From contig NZ_RCDA01000002.1 of the NCBI RefSeq assembly GCF_003664325.1, positions 124,001-188,000 on the forward strand: a DNA stretch of 64,000 nucleotides. The letters are read 5' to 3'. The first letter of the stretch is position 1. Every line of letters begins with the position of its first letter. Below, one piece after another: positions 35,858 to 46,894 of the stretch. This DNA comes from Alkalispirillum mobile. Its GTDB lineage: Bacteria; Pseudomonadota; Gammaproteobacteria; Nitrococcales; Halorhodospiraceae. The position numbers were made by a program, and so were the translations under genes. Under the pieces are notes generated by a model. That model made no database searches. It was not told where the DNA came from and was given only the letters and a program-made list of their open reading frames with translations.

Positions 35858-37030
35858 ATGCTGGAGTTGCTATGGCTGCTGCTGCCCGTGGCGGCGATGT
35901 CCGGGTGGTTCGCTGGACGTCGGAGCGCCACCCGTGGCTCGAGCACCAACTCCCGGCAACTGCCCGAGGCCTATTTCCAGGGGCTCAATTACCTCCTTAA
36001 CGAGGAGCGCGACAAGGCGCTGGAAGTCTTCACCCGCATGGTGGAGGTGGACAGTGACACCGTTGAGACCCACCTGGCCCTTGGCAGTCTGTTCCGACGG
36101 CGCGGCGAGGTGGATCGCGCCATCCGCATTCACCAGAACCTCATTGCCCGTCCCGCCCTCAGTCGTCAGCAGCGGACCTACGCGTTGCTGGAACTGGGTG
36201 AGGATTACATGCGGGCAGGCCTGCTGGACCGGGCGGAGACCCTGTTCGAGGAGGTCATCGAACTCAACCACCACGTGGAGCCGGCCCTGCGCCAGCTGCT
36301 GGCCATCTACCAGCAGGAGAAGGAGTGGGACCAGGCGATCGGTGCGGCACTCCGCCTTGAGAAAAGCGTGTCGCAGAACATGCACCCGCAGGTGGCGCAC
36401 TTCTATTGCGAGATGGCCAGGGAGGCGCGGGCCGAGGGCGACCTCGGCCGCGCGCGTGCCCTGTACAAGCGGGCCTTGACGCATGACCCGCGCTGCGTGC
36501 GTGCCAGCATCGAGTCCGGGGCGCTGCACCTGGAAATGGGTAACCCGAGACAGGCGGTGCGCCTGTACGAACAGGTACCCCAGCAGGCGCCGGAGTTTAT
36601 CGGCGAAGTCCTGGAGGGGCTCCACGCGGCCTTGGCGAGCCTGAACCAGTTGGAGCGGTACCCGGCCTTCCTGGACCGCCTGCTGGCCACCAGCCAGGCG
36701 CCCGCGCCGGTGGTCTTGGCAAAGGTCGACTGGCTCTGTGCCGAATCGGGGGCCGACGTGGCCGCGAAGTGGCTGGCCGGGCAGTTGCACTCGCAGCCCT
36801 CGGTGCGAGGGCTGCTCCGCCTGGTGGAACTTACCGAGGGCGCCGAGCGGCCCTCGGAGGACCAGCGGCTGGAACAGGCGGTCGAGCACGTGCTGTCAGC
36901 CCTCCTGGCGGTACGGGCCCAATACCTGTGCGGCCAGTGCGGGTTCACCGCCCGGACGCTGTTCTGGCAGTGCCCCGGCTGCAAGAGCTGGGGCAGCATT
37001 CGCCCCCTGCGCGGGGTAGAGGGAGAGTGA
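35858..37030 (+). CDS. lapB: Lipopolysaccharide assembly protein LapB (YciM)
   Basis: 390 residues. An N-terminal membrane anchor (LELLWLLLPVAAMSGWFAGRR) is followed by a long series of TPR helices (about 35-340) and a rubredoxin-like zinc ribbon at the C-terminus. The ribbon shows CGQC near 351-354 and CPGC near 366-369. LapB directs LpxC to FtsH and so limits LPS synthesis. Architecture and partner lapA match the E. coli protein. pyrF follows 3 bp after the stop. Confidence 0.96.
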   Translation: MLELLWLLLPVAAMSGWFAGRRSATRGSSTNSRQLPEAYFQGLNYLLNEERDKALEVFTRMVEVDSDTVETHLALGSLFRRRGEVDRAIRIHQNLIARPALSRQQRTYALLELGEDYMRAGLLDRAETLFEEVIELNHHVEPALRQLLAIYQQEKEWDQAIGAALRLEKSVSQNMHPQVAHFYCEMAREARAEGDLGRARALYKRALTHDPRCVRASIESGALHLEMGNPRQAVRLYEQVPQQAPEFIGEVLEGLHAALASLNQLERYPAFLDRLLATSQAPAPVVLAKVDWLCAESGADVAAKWLAGQLHSQPSVRGLLRLVELTEGAERPSEDQRLEQAVEHVLSALLAVRAQYLCGQCGFTARTLFWQCPGCKSWGSIRPLRGVEGE

Positions 37031-37033
37031 TTG

Positions 37034-37744
37034 GTGTCTGACCCGAAGTTGATCATTGCCCTGGATTACCCGGAGGCGGGCCCGGCATTGGCATTGGCCG
37101 ACCGGCTGAGCCCGGCGCGTTGCGCGCTGAAGGTGGGCAAGGAGCTGTTCGTCGCCGAAGGGCCCCGGCTGGTGGAGCAGCTTGTCGGGCGAGGGTACCG
37201 CGTTTTTCTCGATCTCAAATTTCATGACATCCCCAACACCGTGGCGGGTGCCTGTCGCTCGGCCGCGCGACTGGGTGTGTGGATGGTCAACGTCCATGCG
37301 CTGGGCGGCAGCGAGATGATGCAGGCAGCACGCGAGGCCTTGGGAGATTCCAATGACCGCCCGCTGCTCACGGCGGTGACGGTGCTGACCAGCCACAGCG
37401 ATGCGACCCTTCACGAGATCGGACTGGCAGGCCCTGCGGACGGGGCGGTGCGGCGCCTGGCCGGCCTGGCCCAGGGCGCACGGGTGGACGGCGTGGTCTG
37501 CTCGGCACAGGAGGCGGGTCTGGTTCGGGAAACCTGCGGAGGGGCGTTCCTGCGGGTCACGCCGGGGATCCGGCCCCAATGGGCCGCCCGCGGGGACCAG
37601 ACCCGGGTGCTGGGGCCGGCGCAGGCGCTGGCCCGTGGCGCGACCCACCTGGTAGTGGGGCGGCCGGTCACCCAGGCCGACGATCCCATGGCCGCGTTGC
37701 ACCGCCTGGAGGCGGAACTGCGCGGCGACCCGCCGGCATCCTGA
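37034..37744 (+). CDS. pyrF: Orotidine 5'-phosphate decarboxylase
   Basis: About 236 residues. Last step of UMP synthesis. Key residues lie in [15 protein letters not shown] and the charged tetrad [14 protein letters not shown] (K, D, K, D). The phosphate-binding loop is VTPGIRP and [17 protein letters not shown]. Either TTG (37031) or the adjacent GTG (37034) may be the start; both share the AGGGAGAG site and I use GTG. The stop overlaps the srkA start by one base. Confidence 0.95.
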   Translation: MSDPKLIIALDYPEAGPALALADRLSPARCALKVGKELFVAEGPRLVEQLVGRGYRVFLDLKFHDIPNTVAGACRSAARLGVWMVNVHALGGSEMMQAAREALGDSNDRPLLTAVTVLTSHSDATLHEIGLAGPADGAVRRLAGLAQGARVDGVVCSAQEAGLVRETCGGAFLRVTPGIRPQWAARGDQTRVLGPAQALARGATHLVVGRPVTQADDPMAALHRLEAELRGDPPAS

Positions 37745-38733
37745 TGCCCGCGCCCGTCGATCACCCCTACGCAGCCCTGGGGCCCGGCCAGGTGCTGGAC
37801 GCCATCGAGGCCCTCGGTTTCCTGCCGGACGGGCGGTTTCTGGCACTGAACAGTTACGAGAACCGCGTCTACCAGGTGGGCCTGGAGGAGGCCGCGCCGT
37901 TGGTCGTGAAGTTCTACCGGCCGGAGCGCTGGAGTGACGAGGCCATCCTCGAGGAGCACGCCTGGTGTGAGGAACTGGTCGCGGCCGAAATCCCGGTGGT
38001 GCCCCCGATGCGGATCAACGGTCGCACGTTGCATTGGCACGAAGGCTTCCGTCTGGCCGTCTACGAGCGCCGCGGTGGCCGGGCACCCGCTCTGGATAAC
38101 CCGGAGGTGCGCCTTCGGTTGGGGCAGTTCCTTGCCCGCATCCACACCGTCGGAGAGGCCGCCGACTTCCACCACCGCCCGGCGATCCGGGAGACCGGCG
38201 TGGCCCGCGACCATCGGGATTGGTTGCTCCAGGCGGGGTGGATACCGGTGCACATCCAGGAGGCCTACCGGGGCGTGACCGACCACCTGCTGATGCTGTT
38301 GGAGGCCCGGTTCGCCGATGCCGGTGCCTGGCGCGCGATCCGGCTGCACGGTGACTGCCACGCCGGCAACATTCTCTGGCGCGACGGCGAGGGCCCGCAT
38401 TTCGTGGACATGGACGACTGTCTCACCGGCCCGGCGCTGCAGGACCTCTGGATGCTGCTCTCCGGTGAGCGTGCGGAGCGCACGGAACAGCTCTGCGACC
38501 TGCTGGAGGGGTATGAGCAATTCCGCGACTTTGATCGGCGGGAGCTGCACTTGATCGAGGCGCTGCGCACCCTTCGGATTATGGGCTATGCCGTCTGGCT
38601 GGCGCGGCGCTGGCACGATCCGGCGTTTCCGCAGGCCTTCCCCTGGTTTGGTAGCGATCGGTACTGGGAGGAGCACTTGTTGGCGCTGCGGGAGCAGGTG
38701 GCGGCCATGGAGGAGCCGCCGTTGATGGTCTGA
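37744..38733 (+). CDS. srkA: Stress response kinase A (YihE/RdoA family)
   Basis: 329 residues from the ATG that overlaps the pyrF stop (TGATG). Aminoglycoside-phosphotransferase-fold Ser/Thr kinase. The N-lobe has NSYENRVYQVGLEEAAPLVVKFYRPERW with the ATP lysine in VVKFYRP. The catalytic loop is LHGDCHAGNILW and the metal-binding segment FVDMDDCLTGPALQDLWMLL. E. coli SrkA helps cells survive envelope and oxidative stress. It is convergent with the DedA gene, 2 bp apart. Confidence 0.95.
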   Translation: MPAPVDHPYAALGPGQVLDAIEALGFLPDGRFLALNSYENRVYQVGLEEAAPLVVKFYRPERWSDEAILEEHAWCEELVAAEIPVVPPMRINGRTLHWHEGFRLAVYERRGGRAPALDNPEVRLRLGQFLARIHTVGEAADFHHRPAIRETGVARDHRDWLLQAGWIPVHIQEAYRGVTDHLLMLLEARFADAGAWRAIRLHGDCHAGNILWRDGEGPHFVDMDDCLTGPALQDLWMLLSGERAERTEQLCDLLEGYEQFRDFDRRELHLIEALRTLRIMGYAVWLARRWHDPAFPQAFPWFGSDRYWEEHLLALREQVAAMEEPPLMV

Positions 38734-38735
38734 CC

Positions 38736-39434
38736 TCAGGCCACCAGTTCCAGGACCGAGACCACCATGCCCAGCGTGACCAGGGCAATCACCGCCAGCC
38801 GCCAATGCCGCGCGCCGCTGGGCAGGCCCTTGCGGAGGCGGCGCCGCCCCCACAGCCAGCCGAGCCCCGCCAGTAGCACGGCGGCCGCCAGAAACGGCAG
38901 CGCTGCTCGGCCCGCCTCGCCCAGTGCGGCCTCTAGCGACGTGCCCGCGCCCAACCCCAGCCCCAGCCAAACCACTGCCCACAGGGGGGCGGAGAGCAGA
39001 TTGCTGATGAAGAACAGGCGCCGGTCCATGTCCAGCATGCCCGCCACGGCGGGCAGGGTAGAGCGCATTGGCTTGGCGAAGCGGCAGACGATGAGGCTGA
39101 GCGCGCCATGGCGGGCGAGGAAGGCCTGGTTGCGCTCCAGCAGCCCCGGGTGGTGGCTGAAGGGCCAGAGCCGGGGCGTTCGGTCACGCAACCGGTAACC
39201 GAGCGCATAGTTCGCTGCCCCGCCCACCAGGGCGCCGGAGGCCGCCCCGGCGAAGGCGGGGAGCAGCAATAGGGGGTCGGATGCCGCCAACGCACCGACC
39301 ACGAAGACGATGCTCGCCGCGGGGATCAGGTAGCCGATCACCAGCAACGACTCCAGCATCACGATGACGAACAGCCCGGCGGCCAGCCATAACGGGCTGT
39401 CCGCCAGGGCTTTGACCAGTGGCCCGAGGTCCAT
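38736..39434 (-). CDS. DedA family membrane protein
   Basis: 232 residues. VTT/SNARE-associated domain membrane protein; some DedA proteins flip undecaprenyl phosphate or phospholipids across the inner membrane. About five hydrophobic segments are visible. The family motif around GGAANYALGYRLRDRTPRL and RFAKPMRSTLPAVAGMLDM, with the conserved F-x-R-x2-P-like arginine, supports the call. It is last in the minus-strand group DUF1244-Fur-CDF-DedA. The exact lipid substrate is unknown. Confidence 0.9.
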   Translation of the reverse strand: MDLGPLVKALADSPLWLAAGLFVIVMLESLLVIGYLIPAASIVFVVGALAASDPLLLLPAFAGAASGALVGGAANYALGYRLRDRTPRLWPFSHHPGLLERNQAFLARHGALSLIVCRFAKPMRSTLPAVAGMLDMDRRLFFISNLLSAPLWAVVWLGLGLGAGTSLEAALGEAGRAALPFLAAAVLLAGLGWLWGRRRLRKGLPSGARHWRLAVIALVTLGMVVSVLELVA

Positions 39435-39437
39435 CGG

Positions 39438-40601
39438 TCAGCTACCCAGGTGGGCCAGCAGGCGGATGCGCCCCACGTAGGGGATATGTTCCGCGCGCTC
39501 CTGTAACTGTTGTTGCAGGGCGGGCAGCCGACCGGCCTGTGGGGCATCATCGAGGCCCGTGATGATCAGGTCTACGTCCAGGTGGCCATCGCGGTAGTGG
39601 AGGATCGCGCGGTTGTGGGGGTAGTCATCCAGCAGCTGCCCCCAAGCGCTGCGGAGCTCGGCCTCGGCCCGCCGGCGCAGCGGCAGCTTGGCGCTGCGCC
39701 GGGCCTCGGGGAGGCCTTCGTGGTCCACGTGTACCAGCACCTCGGCCACGTGATCCACCTCCCGGCACAGTCGGTAGAGGACGGCATCGCTGATGCGGTG
39801 GCCTTCCGAGACGCTGATGTCCTGGGCGACCCGGATATGCACGTCCACCAGGGTGTCGGAACCCATGCGGCGGGTACGTAGATCGTCGTGCCCCTCGACC
39901 CCGTCTACGCTGTCGATGATTCGGCCTATGTAGGCCAGCTCATCCGGGTCCAGCCCGGTATCCACCAACTCGCGGGCGGAGTGCCAGGCCAGCCGCCAGC
40001 CGACTGCCCCGATCATCAGCGCGACCACCAGCGCGGCCAGGGCGTCGAGCCACGGGACGCCAGCCATGGCCCCGGCGACACCGATAATCACGACGACCGA
40101 GGACAGGGCATCGGAACGGTGGTGCCAGGCGTTGGCGTGGATCAGGTCGGAGCGGACCACGCGGGCGACGCGTTTGGTGTAATGGTAGAGCCCCTCCTTG
40201 GCGAGTACCGAGAAGACGGCGGCCGCCAGTGCGATCCAGCCCGGGGTGAGCAGGTCCTCGGGGTTCATCATGCGGATGGCGGCATCGTAGGTGAAGCCGC
40301 CCGCCACCAGCAGCAACAGGGCGCCGACGCCGACGGTGGCGGCGGTCTCGATGCGGGCGTGGCCGTAGGGGTGATCCAGGTCGGCGCCGTAGCTGCCCAC
40401 GCGGGCAGCCCAGAGTACCAGTGCGTCGCTGACCAGGTCGGAGAGGGAGTGGACGCCGTCCACGATCAGGGCCTGTGAGTGCCCGATAACACCGGCGATG
40501 ATCTTGCCGATCGCCAGCAGCACATTGACCAGGGAGCCGACCAGCGTCACCCGGCGCTTGGCCTGGTAGTCGTCCCCGTTCAACAGCGATTCAGCGCTCA
40601 T
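39438..40601 (-). CDS. Cation diffusion facilitator (CDF) metal efflux transporter
   Basis: 387 residues. Six membrane helices (about 15-215) and a cytosolic metal-binding C-terminal domain. Metal-site motifs are HSLSDLVSD in helix 2 and HRSDALSSVVVI in helix 5 (HxxxD pairs), typical of Zn or Fe/Mn exporters driven by protons. The C-terminal part has the VDVHIRVAQDISVSEGHRISD segment seen in ZitB/FieF. The start overlaps the stop of the Fur-family regulator by 4 bp, suggesting metal-responsive co-expression. An extension of about 80 residues follows the usual domain. Confidence 0.93.
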   Translation of the reverse strand: MSAESLLNGDDYQAKRRVTLVGSLVNVLLAIGKIIAGVIGHSQALIVDGVHSLSDLVSDALVLWAARVGSYGADLDHPYGHARIETAATVGVGALLLLVAGGFTYDAAIRMMNPEDLLTPGWIALAAAVFSVLAKEGLYHYTKRVARVVRSDLIHANAWHHRSDALSSVVVIIGVAGAMAGVPWLDALAALVVALMIGAVGWRLAWHSARELVDTGLDPDELAYIGRIIDSVDGVEGHDDLRTRRMGSDTLVDVHIRVAQDISVSEGHRISDAVLYRLCREVDHVAEVLVHVDHEGLPEARRSAKLPLRRRAEAELRSAWGQLLDDYPHNRAILHYRDGHLDVDLIITGLDDAPQAGRLPALQQQLQERAEHIPYVGRIRLLAHLGS

Positions 40602-41074
40602 TGCCGTTGCGGCGCTCCCGGATGGCTATCGTCACGGCAGTGGGGGCATACCGCGAAGAACTCCATGCTGTGACTGATGTCGCTGTAGCCGCGGGCGCGC
40701 AGTTCTTCCTCCAGCCAATGGGGCGGGCAGACATCCATCGGCTCCTTGCCGTGGCAGACGCGGCAGACCACGTAGTGCCGGTGGTGGCCGGTCTGGTCAT
40801 TCAGTTCGAAACGCGCGTTGCTGTCACCGAACTCGTGGCGCTGCACCAGGCCCACCCGTTCAAAGTCGGCCAGGCAGCGGTAGACCGTCACCAGGTCGCA
40901 GGCCTCCGCGCCCATCCGGCTGTGGATCTCCCGGCTGCTCAGGGGCTGCTCGGCCACGGCGAGGACTTGCAACACATGGCGTCGCGGGCGGGTATTACGC
41001 AACCCGCTGTGCCGCAGCCGCTCCTGTCGGCGCTGGCTGTCCGCGCTGTTCTGGCTGCCCTTGTCGCTGGTCAT
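40598..41074 (-). CDS. Fur family metalloregulator (Zur-like)
   Basis: 158 residues. Winged-helix repressor that uses a divalent metal as co-repressor. DNA-binding domain about 20-95 (RNTRPRRHVLQVLAVAEQPLSSREIHSRM, VTVYRCLADFERVGLV). Metal and dimer domain: GHHRHYVVCRVC, then CPPHW and CPHC for structural zinc. Its stop overlaps the CDF exporter start, so zinc (Zur) is more likely than iron as its signal; this is an inference. FolE2, which is Zur-controlled in many bacteria, is encoded 6 kb away. Confidence 0.9.
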   Translation of the reverse strand: MTSDKGSQNSADSQRRQERLRHSGLRNTRPRRHVLQVLAVAEQPLSSREIHSRMGAEACDLVTVYRCLADFERVGLVQRHEFGDSNARFELNDQTGHHRHYVVCRVCHGKEPMDVCPPHWLEEELRARGYSDISHSMEFFAVCPHCRDDSHPGAPQRQ

Positions 41075-41099
41075 GCCGGTTCCCCGTCGCCTTGGGCGA

Positions 41100-41405
<306 letters not shown>

Positions 41406-41491
41406 AGTCTTGTGTGCTGGCAACCTGAGTGTTGTTTGGGAAATACCATGCGTATCCGTACATCTTACCACTGAGCAGCGGACCGTGTGCC

Positions 41492-41529
41492 GGGCGGGAG
41501 GGGCTGGGCGGGTTCGGGGGCTAGGGGGG
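41492..41529 (+). other. G-quadruplex-type run of seven G tracts
   Basis: Seven runs of three or more G (41492-94, 41496-98, 41500-03, 41506-08, 41510-12, 41516-20, 41524-29) are separated by 1-3 bases, which meets the G3+N1-7 rule many times over. It lies in the gap between typA and the DUF1244 gene, both on minus, 10 bases from a strong hairpin. Structure formation is predicted, not shown. Confidence 0.6.
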
Positions 41530-41538
41530 CGGTACGGC

Positions 41539-41566
41539 GGGTCCCGGTCGGGGGTGACCGGGACCC
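41539..41566 (-). terminator. Strong hairpin after typA
   Basis: GGGTCCCGGTC (41539-41549) pairs perfectly with GACCGGGACCC (41556-41566), an 11-bp GC stem with a six-base loop. It starts 10 bp past the typA stop on the minus strand, where a terminator is expected. A T-run is missing, so termination may rely on the stem alone or on the G-rich block behind it. Confidence 0.65.
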
Positions 41567-41575
41567 CGATGGTGG

Positions 41576-43384
<1,809 letters not shown>

Positions 43385-43573
43385 GGAGTCCGTGGGGTCG
43401 TTGCTGATTTGGGGGCGCTATCATCGGGTAGTTGGCGCCCGGTGTCGAGGGTTTATTGCCGGTCTTTGTTACTATGTGCGGTTTTCGGGCGCCGGGAGGG
43501 GCACCGCCCGCGCCCCGCACCCGTCGAACGGGGGCAACCGCCGCGCCGTATTCCAATCTTGCGAGGTCTCGTC

Positions 43574-44464
43574 ATGGGCATGGGTCTGAAAACCCTGCAG
43601 AAGCGTCTCGGTCATCTGACCGGTACCGCCATCCGTGATTACCGGATGATTGAGGAGGGCGACCGGATCATGGTCTGCCTGTCCGGGGGCAAGGACTCCT
43701 ATGCGCTGCTCGATACCCTGCTGCGGTTGCAAAAGCGGGCGCCGGTGCGCTTCGAACTGGTGGCGGTGAACCTGGACCAGAAGCAGCCGGGTTTCCCGGA
43801 GCACGTGTTACCCGAGTACCTGGAATCGGTGGGCGTGCCCTATCGCATTCTGGAGGCGGACACCTATTCGACCGTGGAGCGGGTGATCCCCGAGGGCAAG
43901 ACCAAGTGCTCCCTCTGTTCCCGACTGCGTCGGGGGCTCCTCTACGGGGCGGCCGAGGAGATGGGCTGCAGCAAGATTGCCCTGGGCCACCACCGGGATG
44001 ACATCCTTGAGACCTTCTTTCTGAACCTCTTTTACGGCGGCCGCCTGGCGGCCATGCCGCCGAAACTGCGCTCCAACAGCGGCAAGCACGTGGTGACCCG
44101 GCCCCTGGCCTACGTGCCGGAGCCCTACCTGGAGCGGTACGCCGAGCGCATGGCCTTCCCGATTATCCCCTGCACCCTGTGCGGTTCGCAGCCGGACCTG
44201 AAGCGTCAGATGATCAAGGCGATGCTCAAGGAGTGGGGCGAGATCGAGCCGCGGCGGCTGGCGAATATCTTCAGCGCCCTGCAGAACGTGCAGCCCTCGC
44301 ACCTGGCGGACAAGAATCTGCACGATTTCGTGAACCTGGTGGGCAGCGTGCAGCCGGGTGAAGACCCCGTCTCGGCGCTGGAGACGCCCCACGGGGGCGG
44401 CGAGGGTTTCCCGGCGGTGGACGTGCCGGTGAACGAGGTCCGTACCGCCGACTCCGGCCCATAG
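43574..44464 (+). CDS. ttcA: tRNA 2-thiocytidine(32) synthetase TtcA
   Basis: 296 residues from the ATG at 43574. Thiolates cytidine 32 of certain tRNAs using an Fe-S cluster. The PP-loop is [17 protein letters not shown]. Cluster cysteines are found in [11 protein letters not shown] and [36 protein letters not shown] is also diagnostic. The frame opens far upstream but the family N-terminus starts here. It is convergent with the TolC-like gene, with a 28-bp gap. Confidence 0.96.
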   Translation: MGMGLKTLQKRLGHLTGTAIRDYRMIEEGDRIMVCLSGGKDSYALLDTLLRLQKRAPVRFELVAVNLDQKQPGFPEHVLPEYLESVGVPYRILEADTYSTVERVIPEGKTKCSLCSRLRRGLLYGAAEEMGCSKIALGHHRDDILETFFLNLFYGGRLAAMPPKLRSNSGKHVVTRPLAYVPEPYLERYAERMAFPIIPCTLCGSQPDLKRQMIKAMLKEWGEIEPRRLANIFSALQNVQPSHLADKNLHDFVNLVGSVQPGEDPVSALETPHGGGEGFPAVDVPVNEVRTADSGP

Positions 44465-44492
44465 CTCCCACGATCACCAGAGGGGCGGTGGG

Positions 44493-45953
44493 TTAGGGCT
44501 CGCGGGCGCCCAGCAGAAAATCGTCCACCTCGTTGACGGTGCTGGCGTCCATGGCCAGGCCCACCGCCGCCTGCAGTTCCAGGTAGCTGAGCAGGTAAGC
44601 GTAGCGGGCGGCGGTCAGGTTGCGCGCCACGGCGTAATGACGCTGCTTGGCCTGCAGCAGGTCGGCGGTGGTGCGCATGCCGGCCTCCAGGCCCTCCGCC
44701 ACGGCCTCTTCGGTGCTGCGTGCGGAGCGCAGGGCCTGTTCCAGGGCCATGATGCGCTCGCGCCCGCTATTCAGGTTGCGGCTGGCCTCCTGCGCCTGCA
44801 GCCGGGCCCCGCGGCGGATCTCGGTCAACTCCTGCCGGGCGGCATCCCGCTCCGCCTCGCTCTGCCGCACCCGTGAGCGGGTGCGGCCACCGGTATAAAG
44901 TGGCATGGAGAGCTGCACGCGGACGCTGGCGCCTTCCACGTCCAGCCGGTCACCGACGCCCAACGGCCCCTCGTCCTGCCAGCTGCGGCTGTACCGGCCC
45001 ACCAGGTCCACCTGGGGCTGATGGGCTGCGCGGCTGAACTGAATCTCCTGGCGGGCGATTTCCAGGTCGCGCTGGGCTACCTGCACCGTGAGGTTGTAGC
45101 GCTCGGCCAGCCCCGCCCAGTGGTCCGGCTGCGGCGGGTCCAGCGGTGAGGGGCGGAACTCGGGGTTGATTGGGGCCAGAGGGCCAGGCAGCGGGCCTGC
45201 CAGCTGCTGCAACTGCTCGCGGGCCAGGTCCCGGTCGTTGTGGGCACTGACCCGCTCGGCGCGGACCTGGTCGCGGCGGGAGCGTGCCTCGTCCACGTCG
45301 GTGCGGCTACCGATGCCCGCCTCCAGGTTGCTGCGCGCCCGCGCCAGCTGCGCCTCCACGGCCTCCAGTTCGGCTTCCACCAGGCGCACGGTCTCATTGG
45401 CCAATTGGAGTTGGAAGTAGGCCTCGGCTACCTGCAGGATCAGGTTCTGATGCGCCAGGTCCAGCCCCAGCTCCGCTGCGGAGACCTGGCTGCGGGCCTG
45501 CTCCAGGCGAGCGAAGTTCTCCCGCCGGTAGAGGGGCTGGACCACCTGCACCGCCCCCTGGCGGGTTTCGTAGCCGCTATCGAAGCGGTCGGAGATGCCG
45601 ATCTCGTCGGTGATTCCGGAGGCGGGGCCGATACCCGGTATGTCGGTGTCATCCAGCCCGAGGTCCAGGCGGGTCCGCTCATCGGTGTAACCCCACTGGG
45701 CCTCGATACCCACCTGGGGCAGGAACGCCGAGCGCGCCTGGGGCAGGGCCTCGCGGCTCGCGCGCAGGCGGTCTTGCTCTGCGGCAAAGCGGGCGTTGTA
45801 CTCCAGGGCATTCTGGTAGATGTCGACCAGGCTGGCGTCGTGCTCGGTGGCGTGGGCCACCGGCACGGTAGCCAGCAGGGCCGCGATCAGCAGGTTTCTC
45901 AATGGACGCTCTATCCCTTTCGCCGGGGCTGCTGTTTGGCCCATTGTAACCAC
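44493..45953 (-). CDS. TolC family outer membrane efflux channel
   Basis: 486 residues. The N-terminal signal peptide includes LRNLLIAALLATVPVAHA, after a short leader; a second ATG three codons in may be the true start. Repeated OEP domains with long alpha-helices follow, containing QARSAFLPQVGIEAQWGY and GIGSRTDVDEARSRRDQVRAERV, and the second half repeats the pattern. Forms trimeric channel-tunnels for type I secretion or RND efflux. No inner-membrane or adaptor genes are adjacent, as with E. coli tolC. Confidence 0.92.
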   Translation of the reverse strand: MVTMGQTAAPAKGIERPLRNLLIAALLATVPVAHATEHDASLVDIYQNALEYNARFAAEQDRLRASREALPQARSAFLPQVGIEAQWGYTDERTRLDLGLDDTDIPGIGPASGITDEIGISDRFDSGYETRQGAVQVVQPLYRRENFARLEQARSQVSAAELGLDLAHQNLILQVAEAYFQLQLANETVRLVEAELEAVEAQLARARSNLEAGIGSRTDVDEARSRRDQVRAERVSAHNDRDLAREQLQQLAGPLPGPLAPINPEFRPSPLDPPQPDHWAGLAERYNLTVQVAQRDLEIARQEIQFSRAAHQPQVDLVGRYSRSWQDEGPLGVGDRLDVEGASVRVQLSMPLYTGGRTRSRVRQSEAERDAARQELTEIRRGARLQAQEASRNLNSGRERIMALEQALRSARSTEEAVAEGLEAGMRTTADLLQAKQRHYAVARNLTAARYAYLLSYLELQAAVGLAMDASTVNEVDDFLLGAREP

Positions 45954-46003
45954 AGCCGCCCGTTATTGCCCGGGCGGTGGCGCCAGGGAAGGCTGTCGCG
46001 GGG

Positions 46004-46825
46004 TCAGCGTCGGGGCTCGCCGGTCTTGTCGTGCTCGATCTCGGCGAAGGCAGAATGGTTGTGAATGGACTCGAAGTTCTCGGCGGTGACGTTGTAGGCC
46101 AAGACCCGGTCTTCGTCATTCAAGCGGATGGCCACGTCGCGCACCAGGTCCTCGACAAACTTGGGGTTCTCGTAGGCCCGCTCGGTGACGTACTTCTCGT
46201 CCGGGCGCTTGAGCAGCGCGTACAACTCGCAGGAGGCCTCTTCCTCGACCAGGTCGATCAGGTCCTCCACCCACAGCAGGTCGCGGGTGCGGGCGGTGAC
46301 CGTGATGTGCGAGCGCTGGTTGTGGGCCCCGTAGCGGGATATATCCTTGGAGCAGGGACAGAGGCTGGTGACCGGGACCACCACGCGGATGCCCAGTTCC
46401 GGCTCGCCTTCGTGGATCTCGCCGATGAAGGTCACCTGGTAGTCCATCAGGCTCTGTACGCCGGTGACCGGCGCGGACTTGCGCACGAACAGCGGAAAGT
46501 CCATCTCGATGTGGCCGGACTCCGCCTCGAGCCGCTCGGCCACCTCGTGCAGCATTTCGCGGAAGGACTGCACCGTGATCTCGGTGTCGTGCCCCTCGAG
46601 GATCTGCACGAAGCGGGACATGTGCGTGCCCTTGAAGTGCTGAGGCAGGTTCACATACATGTTGAAGGTTGCAACCGTATGCTGCTCCTCGCCGTCCCTG
46701 ACGCCCACCCGGACCGGGTGGCGGACATCTTTAATGCCCACCTTGTTGATCGGGATGCGGCGGCTGTCCTGACGGGCCTGCACATCCTCAATGGAGCAGG
46801 TGGCGAGCTTTTCTGCCTCGGGCAT
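46004..46825 (-). CDS. folE2: GTP cyclohydrolase FolE2 (type IB)
   Basis: 273 residues. Converts GTP to dihydroneopterin triphosphate, the first step of folate synthesis; the type IB enzyme can use metals other than zinc. Motifs: [13 protein letters not shown], the [13 protein letters not shown] region, the catalytic cysteine in [23 protein letters not shown] and [22 protein letters not shown]. Commonly controlled by Zur and used when zinc is scarce. A palindrome overlapping the -10 box lies upstream. It is separated from ispA by 69 bp on the same strand. Confidence 0.95.
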   Translation of the reverse strand: MPEAEKLATCSIEDVQARQDSRRIPINKVGIKDVRHPVRVGVRDGEEQHTVATFNMYVNLPQHFKGTHMSRFVQILEGHDTEITVQSFREMLHEVAERLEAESGHIEMDFPLFVRKSAPVTGVQSLMDYQVTFIGEIHEGEPELGIRVVVPVTSLCPCSKDISRYGAHNQRSHITVTARTRDLLWVEDLIDLVEEEASCELYALLKRPDEKYVTERAYENPKFVEDLVRDVAIRLNDEDRVLAYNVTAENFESIHNHSAFAEIEHDKTGEPRR

Positions 46826-46876
46826 GATGTTACGTCCTCGGATTCTTGACTATCCGCGTCGGTTGATAGATGCGAA

Positions 46877-46889
46877 CGATAGTATATCG
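46877..46889 (-). promoter_or_regulatory. Palindrome overlapping a -10 box upstream of folE2
   Basis: CGATAGTATATCG is a perfect 5-3-5 inverted repeat. On the minus strand it contains TATACT (46886-46881), a strong -10 hexamer about 50 bp from the folE2 start. A symmetric operator over the -10 is what a repressor such as the Fur-family protein of this window would use. It does not match the published Zur consensus closely, so the link is a guess. Confidence 0.4.
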
Positions 46890-46894
46890 CGATT

